Assembly (NCBI GenBank): GCA_021234155.1
Contig: JAJEKV010000133.1
Location: 246,001-310,000, forward strand
Reading direction: 5' to 3'
DNA from: Isoetes taiwanensis
Taxonomy: Eukaryota > Streptophyta > Lycopodiopsida > Isoetales > Isoetaceae
Length of the DNA stretch: 64,000 nucleotides
The position numbers were made by a program, and so were the translations under genes. Under the pieces are notes generated by a model, which saw only the letters and a list, made by a program, of their open reading frames with translations, was not told the DNA's origin and searched no databases. Positions 31,383 to 41,660 of this stretch are shown one piece after another; positions within the stretch are counted from its first letter, which is position 1; every line of letters starts with the position of its first letter.

Positions 31383-31540
31383 GGGAAACTGATAGGATAG
31401 AGAAGAAGGAGAATTCTAGCTCAAGAGAACGCCGATGATAGAACAATGAAGAAAGGCTGAATAAATAGGAGGAGTGACAAAGGGACGTCCCCATCCAAGG
31501 AATGTCGGTTCTATTGCTGTCGCAATAGAACCGTGGCATT
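31383..31540 (-). repeat. Terminal split repeat of the second element, outer boundary
   Basis: Partner of 24848-25004. Its hairpin has a 12-bp perfect stem CGGTTCTATTGC (31506-31517) / GCAATAGAACCG (31522-31533) with loop TGTC. GCATT at 31536-31540 ends similarity to the family; 'gtatttaatagc' beyond it is flanking DNA. Confidence 0.88.
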
Positions 31541-31800
31541 GTATTTAATAGCATACATTGACTTCTATTATTGACTTCTATTATGGTTTTGAAAACTCCT
31601 GAGCTGGAAAATGGGGTTTGACCTCATCTTGATTTTTGTTCAACAGTTGTGGTTTTTGGAGAGGGAATATGAAATGGCATATTCTCTTCATCAACAGCCC
31701 AAAATTAACAAACATATCAAATTAGCGAATATGATTGAAATTGTGAAATCCGTACCAAACTGATTGAAGTGAGATAGGGCCCTTTTAATAGGATGTTATG

Positions 31801-31948
31801 TAGAATGGCATGGGGAAGCCATTCTTGCTGCCCCATAACATGCAGAATCTGGTCGCGCCATGACCTGCAGAATCTGGTCGCGCCTATATGGCACTCCCTG
31901 ATTCTACAGGTCATGGGGCAGCAAAATGGCTGACCCCATGCCATTCTA
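31801..31948. mobile_element. Foldback (MITE-like) element
   Basis: Outer arms TAGAATGGCATGGGG (31801-31815) and its perfect complement (31934-31948) continue into inner arms at about 31817-31849 and 31900-31931 with a few mismatches. The centre contains a direct duplication of GCAGAATCTGGTCGCGCC. Further out, ACGTCAAGGTAAG (31951-31963) has its inverse near 32047-32059, so the structure may extend rightwards. No coding capacity. No target duplication was identified. Confidence 0.8.
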
Positions 31949-32326
31949 CTACGTCAAGGTAAGGGAGACCAGATTCTACAGGTTTTAGAGGGGTGATTTG
32001 TCATTCTTGGCAAGAATGATTCAAGAAGATGCAAGAATGCAGACCCACTTACCTTGACGTCTTAAATTCACAGGTTCGAGAATGAAGCCCTACCTGCAAA
32101 TGGCTGCGAAATATCTGCGACTGGGTCAGTTGGCTGAGATCTGCGACATAGTCAGATGGCTGCATCAACCCGGAAATTATCTTCTTCAGGCTTAGAAATA
32201 TATCATCTTCTTGGTCAGATGGGAGTATAAGTAATTGCATTGCGTGACAGAAAGCTCATAAGGCGGAGCTGAAATGGATATTGATGTCGGATTGGACGTG
32301 GATATTCACGTGGAGGAGAAACATAG

Positions 32327-32983
32327 GCCCATACAAGTAACAAATGGGAGCTTTGCATCAGAGCTGTGGGATTCATAACATGCGTAATTGCCCTTACTTT
32401 GCTCCTCACAGACTCCGACCAACAATACTCTATTAATGGTTATGAAGTTACACTTAAATTGAAGTCCTTCAAGATCTTCGCGTAAGCTTTTTCTTTTTTC
32501 CTGTTCTGTTTTTCCTCTTTAAACTTCACCCTTTGTCTCCTTTCAGTGGTTTAGCATCCACCATTGGAATTTCTGCTGCATCCCACTTGGTTCTTTTTGG
32601 TCTGACCATTTTTTCCAGAGGAAAATTTAGAACTCTCATCTACTGGTATGATCAGGCAAAGTTCTTACTTCTGCCTCTAAATATCATTCATTCATTCTTT
32701 GTAAGAACTAGGCTTGCATTCCTTGGTTCTTTTTCAGAACTAACTTGATGTGTCTAATTTGGTGCAGGTGGTTACCTATGGTTTTCTTTCCACTACATCA
32801 GCTGCAACTCTTCTGACTGATCTTTTTACTTACGGTATTAGTGGTAGCTTATCATGGGGCGCAATTTGTTCAAGTCTTGGAAATTTCTGTGGCAAAATGA
32901 AAGCTTCCATCGTCTTATCTTTCGTAGCTGTGGTTATGCAGGCTGCTTCTTCAGCCATTTCTGCCTATCAGCTTCCCCGCTGA
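32327..32983 (+). CDS. CASP-like (CASPL) four-TM membrane protein, 5' end not seen
   Basis: CASP-like proteins are small plasma-membrane MARVEL-type proteins; the Casparian-strip members scaffold lignin deposition. Three exons join in frame: 32327-32481, 32547-32655 and 32768-32983. The product begins ...NKWELCIRAVGFITCVIALT (TM1, family KxELxLR signature), then the loop DSDQQYSINGYEVTLKLKSF. TM2 follows (GLASTIGISAASHLVLFGLT), then YWYDQVVTYGFLSTTSAATL (family DQ-x-x-x-Y signature, TM3). It ends GNFCGKMKASIVLSFVAVVM...SAISAYQLPR (family C-x-x-F-C...A-x-x-x-S-F and final SAY, TM4). Phases fit exactly. The first intron is GT-AG, 65 bp; the second is GC-AG, 112 bp. A TAG at 32324-32326 precedes the first exon with no in-frame Met, so an upstream exon or a lost start is implied. 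No internal stops. Confidence 0.85.
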
Positions 32984-33336
32984 TGTTATCATACTGTATT
33001 CTAATATTTCCTTCTTATAATTGTCAAAGGTGCGGGGCTTAAATAATAACAAGTGTTAGAAATTAAGTGTTTTGTGTAGTTACCCAGTTTCGTTCTCTTA
33101 ATTATACAAGCATCCTGGCCGCTGAAGGTGAGAACGAGTTTATTACATTGGGTGAAAGCATGTTGTAGTGGAACAAAAACGTGCATTTTAGCACCACATT
33201 TTTGGGTGCTAAGTGTGGTGGGAACTACCGAATTTGTAGTGGGAGAGGGAGTTATTTTTTCAAAAATACACATGATTACTTATTCAAAATTTTGTCCTTT
33301 CAGTCTTATTCAGGCTTATTCAGCAACGTACACGAT

Positions 33337-33456
33337 CATTTTCCCTCAAAAACTCTGATCACGCTCCCTTAATCCGGCAAGACCATTTCTGATTCTGAAT
33401 TTTCATTTTCCCTCAAAAACTCTGATCACGCTCCCTTAATCCGGCAAGACCATTTC
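33337..33456 (+). repeat. 67-bp tandem duplication
   Basis: CATTTTCCCTCAAAAACTCT (33337) through 'ggcaagaccatttc' repeats from 33404 with almost no change. It lies just inside the left inverted repeat of the 9.6-kb segment. Confidence 0.9.
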
Positions 33457-34349
33457 GATTTACGGCAAGAAGATCGATCACGAAATGGCTCGATCATCTG
33501 GGACTTGAATGCCACGGGATACACCTACAAGGAAATGTACAGGCAAGAAAAGCATTACGCCACACAAGAAGAAATCGAAATTCCGTTTGGGGACCGAAAA
33601 GTATTAGGAAAATCCAATTACAGTGTGGGTTGCATTCTAGATTCTGGGATGCCCATGATTCTTTGTTGTTTAGAATATTGTTTTGTTTCATCATGCGGGG
33701 TTGAAGAATATGAGCAAGGAGAGGTATAATGAATTTATGTGCCTTTACAAAAAAATCACAAAGGTGAAGTGTGCACAGGGGAGGCATGGCCTCACGAGAC
33801 TATGGTCGCTATGTATTACCTTCACACAAAAGGAAAAGAAATAAACCGGTTGAGTTTCCGCAACGATTAAGAGAAAAGGGTCCAAGCCTCCGTCCCAACG
33901 TAAGAGGAAGCATGCAAGCATTTCAAATAGTGAGGAAGCGAGCAACCCGCCACAGATGATGCTTCCTCTCTTGAAATGACTAGGCCACAATTCAAGCCTC
34001 CTAAAGTCGTAAGAAGAATCTCGGGAAAATCACCGAAAAAATAGGTACTTTTCAACCCTCTTCTTGGAACCACCATATGATGCAATTTAATATTGGGCTG
34101 TTATTTTCCGGCAAGGTCTAGCAAGCTTGAACAATCGGTACACCACTTACTTCTTCATTTGGGTGTGTTGTAAGTTATGTGTAGGAAATTTGTCTTTGCT
34201 AGTTTGAAGTTGTGGTAGATAATTTTGAGTTGTGGTGGATAATTTCAGCATATGTAGTGTCACATATAGTACCAAACGTGGTACCTTTTCTGAATAGTGA
34301 ATTGGCTTCCGTATGTTTCTATACTTAGTGTCATACATATGTGATGTTA

Positions 34350-34770
34350 GATATGGTGATACTTGTGAATGGTGGATTATGCGCCATATGTGGTGCCAAG
34401 CTATTTGCGCTAAATATTGCACCACGCTATATCGCCACATATGGGGTGGTGGATGCCCTGCTTGGGATGTGGTGCCTTCTCATGCATTGTGGTGCCACAT
34501 GTGGTGTCTAATGTGGCACCACTATGGATCCACATTTTGCACCACATGTGGGGTCTTTGGCGCCATTTGTGGTCTTGGGTAATGGATTGCCATATGTGGT
34601 GCCTTGGGTGCATTGTGGTGCCATATGTGGTGTGGCATGTGGACTCAGTTTGGTGCCACATGCCACACCACATGTGGTGAATATGACGCCATTTGTGGTG
34701 CAAAGTTTGTCATGATGGAATTTGTGGTGTGTAAAGTGGTGCCTGTTGTGTCATGTGGTACTAACCTTGG
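34350..34770 (+). repeat. GTGGTGCC-rich array
   Basis: More than a dozen ATGTGGTGCC / TGTGGTGT variants occur in about 400 bp, spaced irregularly, mostly in + orientation with some inverted (CACCACATG). Open frames here are repeat translations rich in Trp, His and Cys. It precedes the coiled-coil frame. Confidence 0.8.
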
Positions 34771-34774
34771 ATTA

Positions 34775-35290
34775 CTTTCCAGATGAATTCAACAGGACAC
34801 TGGGAGAATGGATCAACTCTACAAGATCAGAAGTGATTCAGTGTAAGGCAAGGTTGCAAACTTGTGATCAAAGCCTGCAGGTGCTACAAATGAAGGTTCA
34901 GCAACTTGAGTTCCAGACCGAGAAGATGAATAAAGATTTAAAAAAATGGGAAGGAATGATTAAGGATAAACCAAGTCGTGCAGACGGTATTCGGGCTATA
35001 TGCCAAGATACAGAGGCTGAGCTGAAGGAACTATTACCAGAACTTGAGCGGACAAAAAAATCGAGGAGCTTAATCTGGCGTCGGCCGGGAAGCGGAACCT
35101 ACAACACATTGAAAGTCTTTGGAACCAAGGTTAGAGAGGTTTCTGTCTTGCAAGGACCGTCTTCCTTTATTTGTCTTGGATCCACTACTTCCAGACCTTG
35201 ATAAGGCTGAAGATTATGGTAGTGGCTGTCCATTCTGTGGCAAGATCCTCCAGTGGATGGGGAAACCACTACCAACTTTGATTGTTTGAA
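34775..35290 (+). pseudogene. Coiled-coil protein fragment with a CPFCGK motif
   Basis: From about 34782 the frame reads EFNRTLGEWINSTRSEVIQC, then heptad-rich sequence (LQVLQMKVQQLEFQTEKMNK) and ELKELLPELERTKKSR. A shift near 35070-35140 is needed to continue. A second frame then reads DRLPLFVLDPLLPDLDKAED and SGCPFCGKILQWMGKPLPTL, with a CxxC zinc-binding-like motif. The family is not recognised. The position in the 9.6-kb segment, and another coiled-coil gene in the 46.3-kb transposon, suggest a transposon-encoded accessory protein; similarity between the two was not demonstrated. Confidence 0.45.
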
Positions 35291-35294
35291 TCAG

Positions 35295-36435
35295 TCCACC
35301 AATACCATCTTCCATGTCTTTCGACCCTCTTGAGGTACTTCATAACAAAATTCCTGAAGTGCTTAGTATAATTGTATTCTCATTGACAAATTTGCGTTCA
35401 CTTTGCAGGATTTGTAATCACTGTTGCATTGAGAATTGCTGTCATGAATTTTCTACAGCATGGGTACAAGCCTTAGGTGTGAGTAGGGAGGATCAAAAGC
35501 AACTTCAAGCTACTGAGGCACTTACAGGTGAGCACTTATAGTGAGCACTGAGATCGCTCGCTCATTTTAGGGGACACTTTAGATATATAAAAACAGGAAC
35601 ATCGTAAAGAGAGTAAAAAAGTCTGGAGCTTAGTTAAACAAACCAAAGCATAGTTACAATCAATTGTGATTCAATTCCAGGTTTGCAGAGCATGGTGCCG
35701 TTTACTAATTCAGGTCTAACTGTTCATACTGGTGGCAATGACTATGTGAGTCCATCTAGCACACCAAAAAGGGAATTATTTTCTACCCTCAAAGGTAACC
35801 AAGTCTTGTTTGATGCAATTGGGATATGTAGCTTACTTCTTCATCCCTACTTTGTAGATATAGATGTACAATGTGGTCGAGTTAGGGGGGACAAGACACT
35901 CACACCCCTTGAAAGCATTAGACACGTATAGAAACTTCGGGCAAATCAGAAGATGCATCGTTACGGGAAGTCGGACAAATCGGTAGATGTCAACAAATCG
36001 AGTAGGTGCATCAAGTCAAGCTCCAATAGGTGCTCAAACCGACAAGAATCAGCGGATCAACAGATGCATTAAGTCATGCTCCACACCAATCACGCCAAAT
36101 CAGCGGATGCATCGGGTTATGATCCAACAAATCGTTTAATTAATGTAAGTCACAAGGTAACTTCCAACCTTTTGTGCCTGTCTTCTTTTTAATTTGACCC
36201 ATATAGTTCTGAATCGTTAAATTTTTGCGGTGGAAGTGTCTCGGAGAAAAAGCAAGAGCGAAATTCCAAGCAAAAGACACCTCCAAGACATTCTCGGCGT
36301 AAGTTTCCATCCCCCTGCATCTAATAGATGCTTTGAAGCGAAGTTTCCAGCCCTGCACTAAGAAATCTTTGAAGCGAAGTTTCCAGCCGCACCAAGAAAT
36401 CTTTGGCGAGTTTCCAGCCCTGCACCAACTCTGTC
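35295..36435. other. Stretch without a recognised gene
   Basis: Short open frames (35314-35541, 35683-35931) lack recognisable domains. From about 35930 to 36130 phrases like 'aaatcRgYagatgcatc' recur. At 36300-36420 'gaagcgaagtttccagccctgcac' and variants repeat about four times. Low-complexity or minisatellite-like. Confidence 0.5.
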
Positions 36436-36436
36436 C

Positions 36437-37018
36437 ATGCAGAAGACTACAAGGTTAAGCCCAATCCTGCTTGTTTTTTACTACAATGGAGTTCTGGGTA
36501 GAAGCTATGACAAGAGTGAGTTACTACCCACTGCCAAAGAAGATGATGTGCAGTTGATCACACTTAACAGAACCAAGTTCGTAGTAACTAGACCAGGCTG
36601 GGCCGAGTTCATAGATTGGTGCAGTCGAAATTTTCATATAGCACTTTGGTCCAGCCTGCAGGCTCAAAACTTGAGAGTCATAGTTAAGGGAGCATTGATG
36701 AAACACAAGGACAAATTCAAGTTCATATGGAGTCAGGATCACTGTACCAACACAAATTTATTTAACAGTAAAAAGCCAATTTTTTTGAAGCACACGAAAA
36801 AAGGTCTACCACGAATTTCGGGTTTCACAAAAGAGAACGTGCTTCTCATTGATGACAGCCGGATACAAAGGGTACCTCAATCGCCAAAACACCATGATCT
36901 GTCCAAGCACCGAGGAGCCACAGCGGTAGATGGCAATTTCCTCATGAATGATCTAAAGGTTTGGCTTCGGGGGTTCTTTGAAGGCGTGGAATGTGCAAAG
37001 TTATGTCGAAAAAAATGA
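36437..37018 (+). pseudogene. FCP1-like (NIF/HAD) phosphatase domain fragment lacking the nucleophile Asp
   Basis: FCP1/SCP-type phosphatases of the HAD superfamily dephosphorylate proteins using a DxDx(T/V) nucleophile motif. This 193-residue frame has the plant FCP1-domain pattern: LLVFYYNGVLGRS (11-23), FVVTRPGWAEFIDWC (48-62), IALWSS (68-73), FIWSQDHCT (96-104) and the C-terminal acidic motif VLLIDDS (135-141). In active members the first block usually reads D-L/I-N/D-G-V/T-L. Here it is YYNGVL, so the catalytic aspartate is replaced by Tyr. The frame is otherwise open from Met to stop without introns, so it could be a captured or retroposed copy inside the inverted-repeat segment, either dead or a pseudoenzyme. 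Confidence 0.7.
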
Positions 37019-37194
37019 ATCTTTGAATATGTTTGACACCGAGAGTCAAATTTGTATTAATATGATGAAAAACATAGAACTAAAGCCTAGAAATAGTATT
37101 ATTGTGTATATGATGTAACCTCTCTTGACTTTTTAATATAAACAAAGTTTTACTTCAATTGTTCATTTCTTGGCTATTTCAATGTTCCTCAAGG

Positions 37195-37960
37195 TTTTCA
37201 ATGATCTTCCATTTGTTGAATGTAAACTTACACCACCAAAGACGAGGGACTGCGGTGTTAAGAGCACATCCCACCGAACACTTGCCACTTGAAGTGTTTA
37301 AAGGGCCCGGCCGGGAGCCTCTTGTGCTTGATCAAGAGGCAATCAGAATATTGGAGAAAAGTAGGGATTGGTTCGTTGACGGGATAGTCCATTTCTTCAT
37401 GAGGTTAGTAATTTAATATAAACAACTCAGATTTGAAGTCTTACATTTGTTTCTTAAATCATCTTGTTTTACCCGGACCTTGGACTTTGGCGGTGTATGC
37501 ACCAATTCGCATCAAGCATGACATGGAGCAGGGTTCCATTTCATGGATCCGCTCATTTACATTCTTGTCGAGCGAGCTTGCTTCAAAGGACAAAATGTTG
37601 CACCCTCAACTTGCAATTTGAATGTACCATTACGCGGACGTGTTATCGCGGCAGACTGACGGGCGGTGTATGTCATTGTAGGTCTTGGAGGTCAGCCGGT
37701 TAAATGTCGGCCCGGTGTGTGTACCATTTTGGCAGCCTAGAAATGTACAAGGGCTCCGAGCACGTCATGAGTTTTGTTGAGGATGCAAACACAAAATTCC
37801 CAAGCACCATAAAGCTGCGCCACAAGAAAATTACAAGTTCCCCCACTCGGTCGATTGCTGGGTCGTGTGGTCACCTATATATGTGTCTTTGTAAAGAAAG
37901 TTGTGGCTGCGCGATGTCACGAGACTTGGACATACTATCCCAATGCAAGGTGAGTTAAGT
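37195..37960 (+). pseudogene. Possible Ulp1/C48-like cysteine peptidase remnant
   Basis: Ulp1-type peptidases (SUMO proteases) are carried by several plant MULE and CACTA transposons. The reading around 37280-37405 gives EPLVLDQEAIRILEKS and RDWFVDGIVHFFMR, comparable to the Ulp1 start motif (x-W-L-x-D-x-x-I-x-x-F/Y-M). Around 37863 a different frame gives GSCGHLYMCLCKE, comparable to the catalytic-Cys motif (D/S-C-G-x-x-x-C). The His-Trp motif between them is not identifiable, and several shifts are needed. The assignment rests on two short motifs in the right order and spacing. Confidence 0.3.
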
Positions 37961-38323
37961 AAATTTGAAGGTATTACTCATCCAATGTGAGGCCTGATAT
38001 GTTTGTTGCGGGGTGTACCAATTTCTAGTTCTTGTTTTGTTGGACACGCCAGAATGATGATTGATGTTGTGAAGCACCGATTCTTTGTAGTAATGAAGGT
38101 TGACGGATCAATAGATCTTTACTTGTAATCACATGTTTGTATTATTGTAACCAAAGAGGTTATTCTTGTAACCTATTCTTTCATTGACACTCTAATGTAC
38201 ATTGTTGTATACTATTGTATACAATAGACTTTCCCCAGTGACGAGCAACACTACACGGTGGAGTTCAAATCTCGAGAAAGAAATTGATGTATTCAAAGAT
38301 TCATGACAATGTGGTGTTACATG

Positions 38324-38916
38324 TCGTGATAGATGTGGTGATGCAAATGGTGCATGTGGTGAATCATGAGGTGCATTTGGTGAACCATGTGGTGAATCAT
38401 GTGGTGAATCGTTAGGTGGCATGTTGGAGCTTCGTTGGCATGTTTGACTTTCATTGACCAACATGTTTGGTGATGCAAATGGTGCATGTGGTGAATCATG
38501 AGGTGCATTTGGTGAATCATGTGGTGAATCATGTGGTGCATCGTGGGTGGCATGTTGGACTTCGTGGCATGTTTGACTTTCATTGACCAACATGTTTGGT
38601 GATGCAAATGGTGCATGTGGTGAATCATGAGGTGCATTTGGTGAATCATGTGGTGAATCATGTGGTGCATCGTAGGTGGCATGTTGGAGCTTACGTGGCA
38701 TGTTTGAGCCACCTTGGCATGTTGGAGCCTAGGTGGCATATTTGAGCCACCTTGGCATGCTTGAGCCTTTACATGACCTTTGTTACATGTTTGACAACCA
38801 TTGACCAACATGTTTGGTGATGCAAATGGTGCATGTGGTGAATCATGTGGTGCATTTGGTGAATCATGTGGTGAATCATGTGGTGCATCGTTAGGTGGCA
38901 TGTTGGAGCTATTCAT
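38324..38916 (+). repeat. Higher-order GTGGTGAATCATG minisatellite, 129-bp period
   Basis: Units of 'catgtggtgaatcatgaggtgcatttggtg' sit within a larger repeat. The landmark CATGTTTGGTGATGCAAATGG starts at about 38462, 38591 and 38808, and a related block at about 38330. The 129-bp spacing holds between the first two. Minus-strand frames (HDSPHDSPNAPHDSP-type) are repeat translations, not genes. Confidence 0.92.
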
Positions 38917-39255
38917 GAAAATAAAATAAAATAAAATAATGGTCCTTTCGAGGTTATTATTAGTTGCCTACTAAATCTTTAGGAATAAACCTTCAATCAA
39001 AAAAAATCTTTAGGAATAAAGATGCTAATGGTAATGAAATCCTAAAATCGTAGCCCTCTGAAATTAATTTCACGCCACCTCTATAGGCTATGGTCGTGAA
39101 GGAGAAGCATCGTCAATTCCTTCCAGAATGTCGAGCGCTTGCCGCCGCTCTCCCTCCAGCTCTGCCTCTCCCTCCCCCTCTCGCTCTCCTCTCCCTCCCT
39201 AAGCCTGCTTTCAATTCCTTTGGCACGGGTGATGGCGGAGTTATGAAATAGGATC

Positions 39256-39522
39256 TTGGCCAAATTACCATTTCTTTGGGCCGAACACGAGAGCCGATGC
39301 AGGAGCCCCCGAGGCACGAGAGCTCGAGCACGATTCCACCTCTTAAAGCTCAAGATCTTTGGAGCTTTCGAGGAAGAGGTGGAATCCTCCTCTGAATTCG
39401 ATTCCTCGATGAAGCTTCTTCCCGATGATCAATTTGATTCCCAAGATTACGATAAATCGAATCGGCGAAGACCCGAAGAAGAAGAAGAAGAAGAAGAGGT
39501 AGAAAGACGAAGAAGAACATGA
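39256..39522 (+). CDS. Small acidic open frame of unknown nature
   Basis: This 88-residue frame has a basic N-terminal third, then FEEEVESSSEFDSSMKLLPD, and ends in a run of Glu followed by RRRR. It could be a first exon, since a GT-rich AT context follows, but no domain is recognised and the Glu run comes from a GAA microsatellite. The minus strand of the same region carries Arg/Ser-rich frames. Weak support as a gene. Confidence 0.2.
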   Translation: MAKLPFLWAEHESRCRSPRGTRARARFHLLKLKIFGAFEEEVESSSEFDSSMKLLPDDQFDSQDYDKSNRRRPEEEEEEEEVERRRRT

Positions 39523-39669
39523 AGTTTTTGGGAACTCCAAAATTTTCTCTGAGTAAGTAGCATGCATGCATTAAATTTTTGCTTTCTTTTATGTATTCTA
39601 AACTAATTTTCTTCACTTTTTTCTTCGGATGAAGCTTGAAGTCCCTACTGTGCCACCTTTTTTTCTTTT

Positions 39670-39870
39670 TGATCAAGTTAGTCTCTGGCCTTTTGTGCCT
39701 TTGTATTTTTGAAAAAGCAGATGGTATATAGGCCTTAGTGCCTTCATTTGATCTCACCCCTTGTGAACTCACCCCTTGTGATCTGAGGCCTTAGTGCCTC
39801 TTTGTAATATATGATGGCCTTAGTGCCTTTTTGAATATATGATGGCCTTGTGCCTTTTTGAACCTTGTGT
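39670..39870 (+). repeat. Degenerate GGCCTTAGTGCC repeats
   Basis: The motif GGCCTTAGTGCC(T) or a close variant occurs about five times. The units near 39810-39860 (ATGATGGCCTTAGTGCCTTT and a second copy) form a roughly 31-bp tandem. It resembles the GGCCCTCGTGCC motif at 1.4-2.3 kb. Confidence 0.7.
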
Positions 39871-40329
39871 AAATTTCTAATTCGAAGTATCTATCACGAT
39901 TTTTACCTTTACACAATTGCCCAAGTAAGTGGATTTTCCTAATACTTTCATATCAATTCGGGGACCTAATTTGGGATCCATATATTCTTTGTCACCAAAA
40001 TCAGTCAAGATACTATCGAGAATCGAGAGCCATTCCATTTTCGACCGGGTCAAAAATGGTCAATGCCCCCGGCCGATTATGGTGAAATCTGTGGTGAAAG
40101 CCGTGGTGAAAAGCGTGGTGAAGTTTGTGGTGATGCAAGCGTTGTTTTATATTTCAAAGGGAGAAAAATACATATGGAAATCTACCATACCGGTAGAATA
40201 GTTCATACTTCTTATGAAATGAAGTATGCGTAAAAATCGAGGAAAACTATAACCACGAGCTTCTAGTATTATCAAAATGCATTAGAGATGACATACGATT
40301 CTTGGGCCTCAATCGATCCTCGCATTGTG

Positions 40330-41170
40330 AGATCTGTAACTCTTCTTCTTCCAAATACGTTCAAGACTTCATCAAGTGTTTCTGCTGAATAGTTGGTGTA
40401 ATCCGGCAACACTAAAACATGAGCTTCTGTTTACGCTCCCACTTATGATCTGATTCATAAAGTATTGTCTCGGGTTGTTGTGTCTCCATGCATCCGGCTG
40501 TCGAGCACTTTTTAATGGCTGAAGCATGGATCATTTCCTGCTTTAGTTGGATGAACATATCCCCTTCCTCAAGCACGGGGAGAGCGAGAACTCATCCTCG
40601 AATCATACACCACCCCCCTGCACCACCTTAAGCTTTTTACATCTCTGTTAAAGTCTCCCGCATCACGTGTAAACAACATCATCATCATGTAAAACAACAT
40701 CTACTACAAAAGAAAGGCAACCGCCTATCACGCCTTAGGCTCTAATTCTTTAAGCCCATCAGAATTAACCTATGTTTTAAGCCTAGAATACCTCGGAATT
40801 CATGGGTCCTCCAAGCCTCCTCTAATATCGCCTCTCTGTTCTGGTTTATTTGCTCGATATAGGTCCTACCAGGATCTTGTTGCATTTGAACCGGTGAAAT
40901 TGTTTGTGCTCGTGTCCTCATACATTTTTCTTCCGCCATAGCTTTGGATTGTGATAAGCCAATGTCGCATGCAAAACTAGATTTATGGTTTTCCCCAATG
41001 CTTCCCCCTTGACCCGACTTTTGAATAATTGACCTTGCATTTGATGTGACCCATTTTCCAATGATTCTCTCCCCGTTCTCGTCCATCCTTAATGTTATTT
41101 TTACAGGTGTCACTTTCACCACAATTAAGCGATTGAGATTTCTATTAAACATAGCATATATTCTGGACAT
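40330..41170 (-). pseudogene. Transposon-associated protein family X, copy 1 (fragmented)
   Basis: The minus frame 40742-41170 ends with RTRAQTISPVQMQ, then NREAILEEAWRTHEFRG. Downstream, another reading near 40330-40470 gives TILYESDHKWERKQKLMF, then EVLNVFGRRRVTDLT. The same blocks occur in the same order at 58202-58810 on the minus strand: TRSQSISPIQMQ, SHEFRG, NLYHKWQEREAHVLLLLDF, DTLLTIFENRTIADLT. Two diverged copies sharing four blocks show this was a real protein. Function unknown. In both loci it lies near a copy of the DDE-like transposase family, so it may be a second transposon gene. Confidence 0.65.
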
Positions 41171-41179
41171 TCATCTTAC

Positions 41180-41660
41180 ACCTCGTTATTCACCACACTA
41201 GGCACCACATAGAATATATTACAAAGCATTTATTTTACACCATATTTTTAACCACACTAGGCACCACACTAGGCACCACACTAGGCACCACACTAGACAC
41301 CACACCATGTTATTCACCACACTAGGGACCACATAGCATATATTCTGAAAGTTTATTTTACACCATGTTATTCACCACACTAGGCACCACAAAGCATATA
41401 TTTAGAGCATTTATTTAACACCAAATTTATCACCACACTAGGCACCACATAGCATATATAACAGCATTTATTTTACACCATGTTATTCACCACACTAGGC
41501 ACCACAAAGCATATATTGACGAAGATTTATTTCACACCACGTGCCTCACCACACTAGGGCAAACATATCATATATCCACAAATTAATAGGCACCACACAC
41601 CACAAGCAATCACTAACCACAACAACCACATATCACAAGCAATCACTAACCACATACCAC
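41180..41660. repeat. CACCACACTAGGCACCACA array
   Basis: Units of about 60-75 bp containing TTCACCACACTAGGCACCAC followed by 'atagcatatatt...catttattttacacca' repeat about six times. The motif is the complement of the GTGGTG arrays to the left, so the two sets are in inverted orientation within the 9.6-kb segment. Confidence 0.9.

Larger units (their letters stand above)
24116..31540 (-). mobile_element. Second tandem retroelement of the same family, non-coding body
   Basis: It repeats the architecture of the first element. It begins GCATTCCTAGGATGGGTCCT at 24116 and has an internal Y-type repeat at about 24848-25004. A second GCATTCCTAGG follows at 25000, then a body of about 6.4 kb, and it ends in the partner repeat at about 31383-31540. 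The terminal GCATT (31536-31540) is followed by unrelated DNA. The body (25040-31380) has no gag, RT or recombinase motif; open frames there are T-rich translations of an A-rich + strand. It is probably a non-autonomous derivative. Orientation is inferred from the repeats. Its left block is most similar to the partner element's internal repeat, which suggests exchange between the two. Confidence 0.8.

Noticed and set aside
33149-33215. Typical CACTA transposon end at the left boundary
   Set aside because: TGTAGTG/CACTACA is present, but its polarity points out of the segment rather than into it, so a standard CACTA assignment could not be made.
38192-38916. Long minus-strand open frames (199 and 169 codons, HDSPHDSPNAPHDSP-like)
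   Set aside because: They are translations of the 129-bp higher-order minisatellite and exist in several frames at once.
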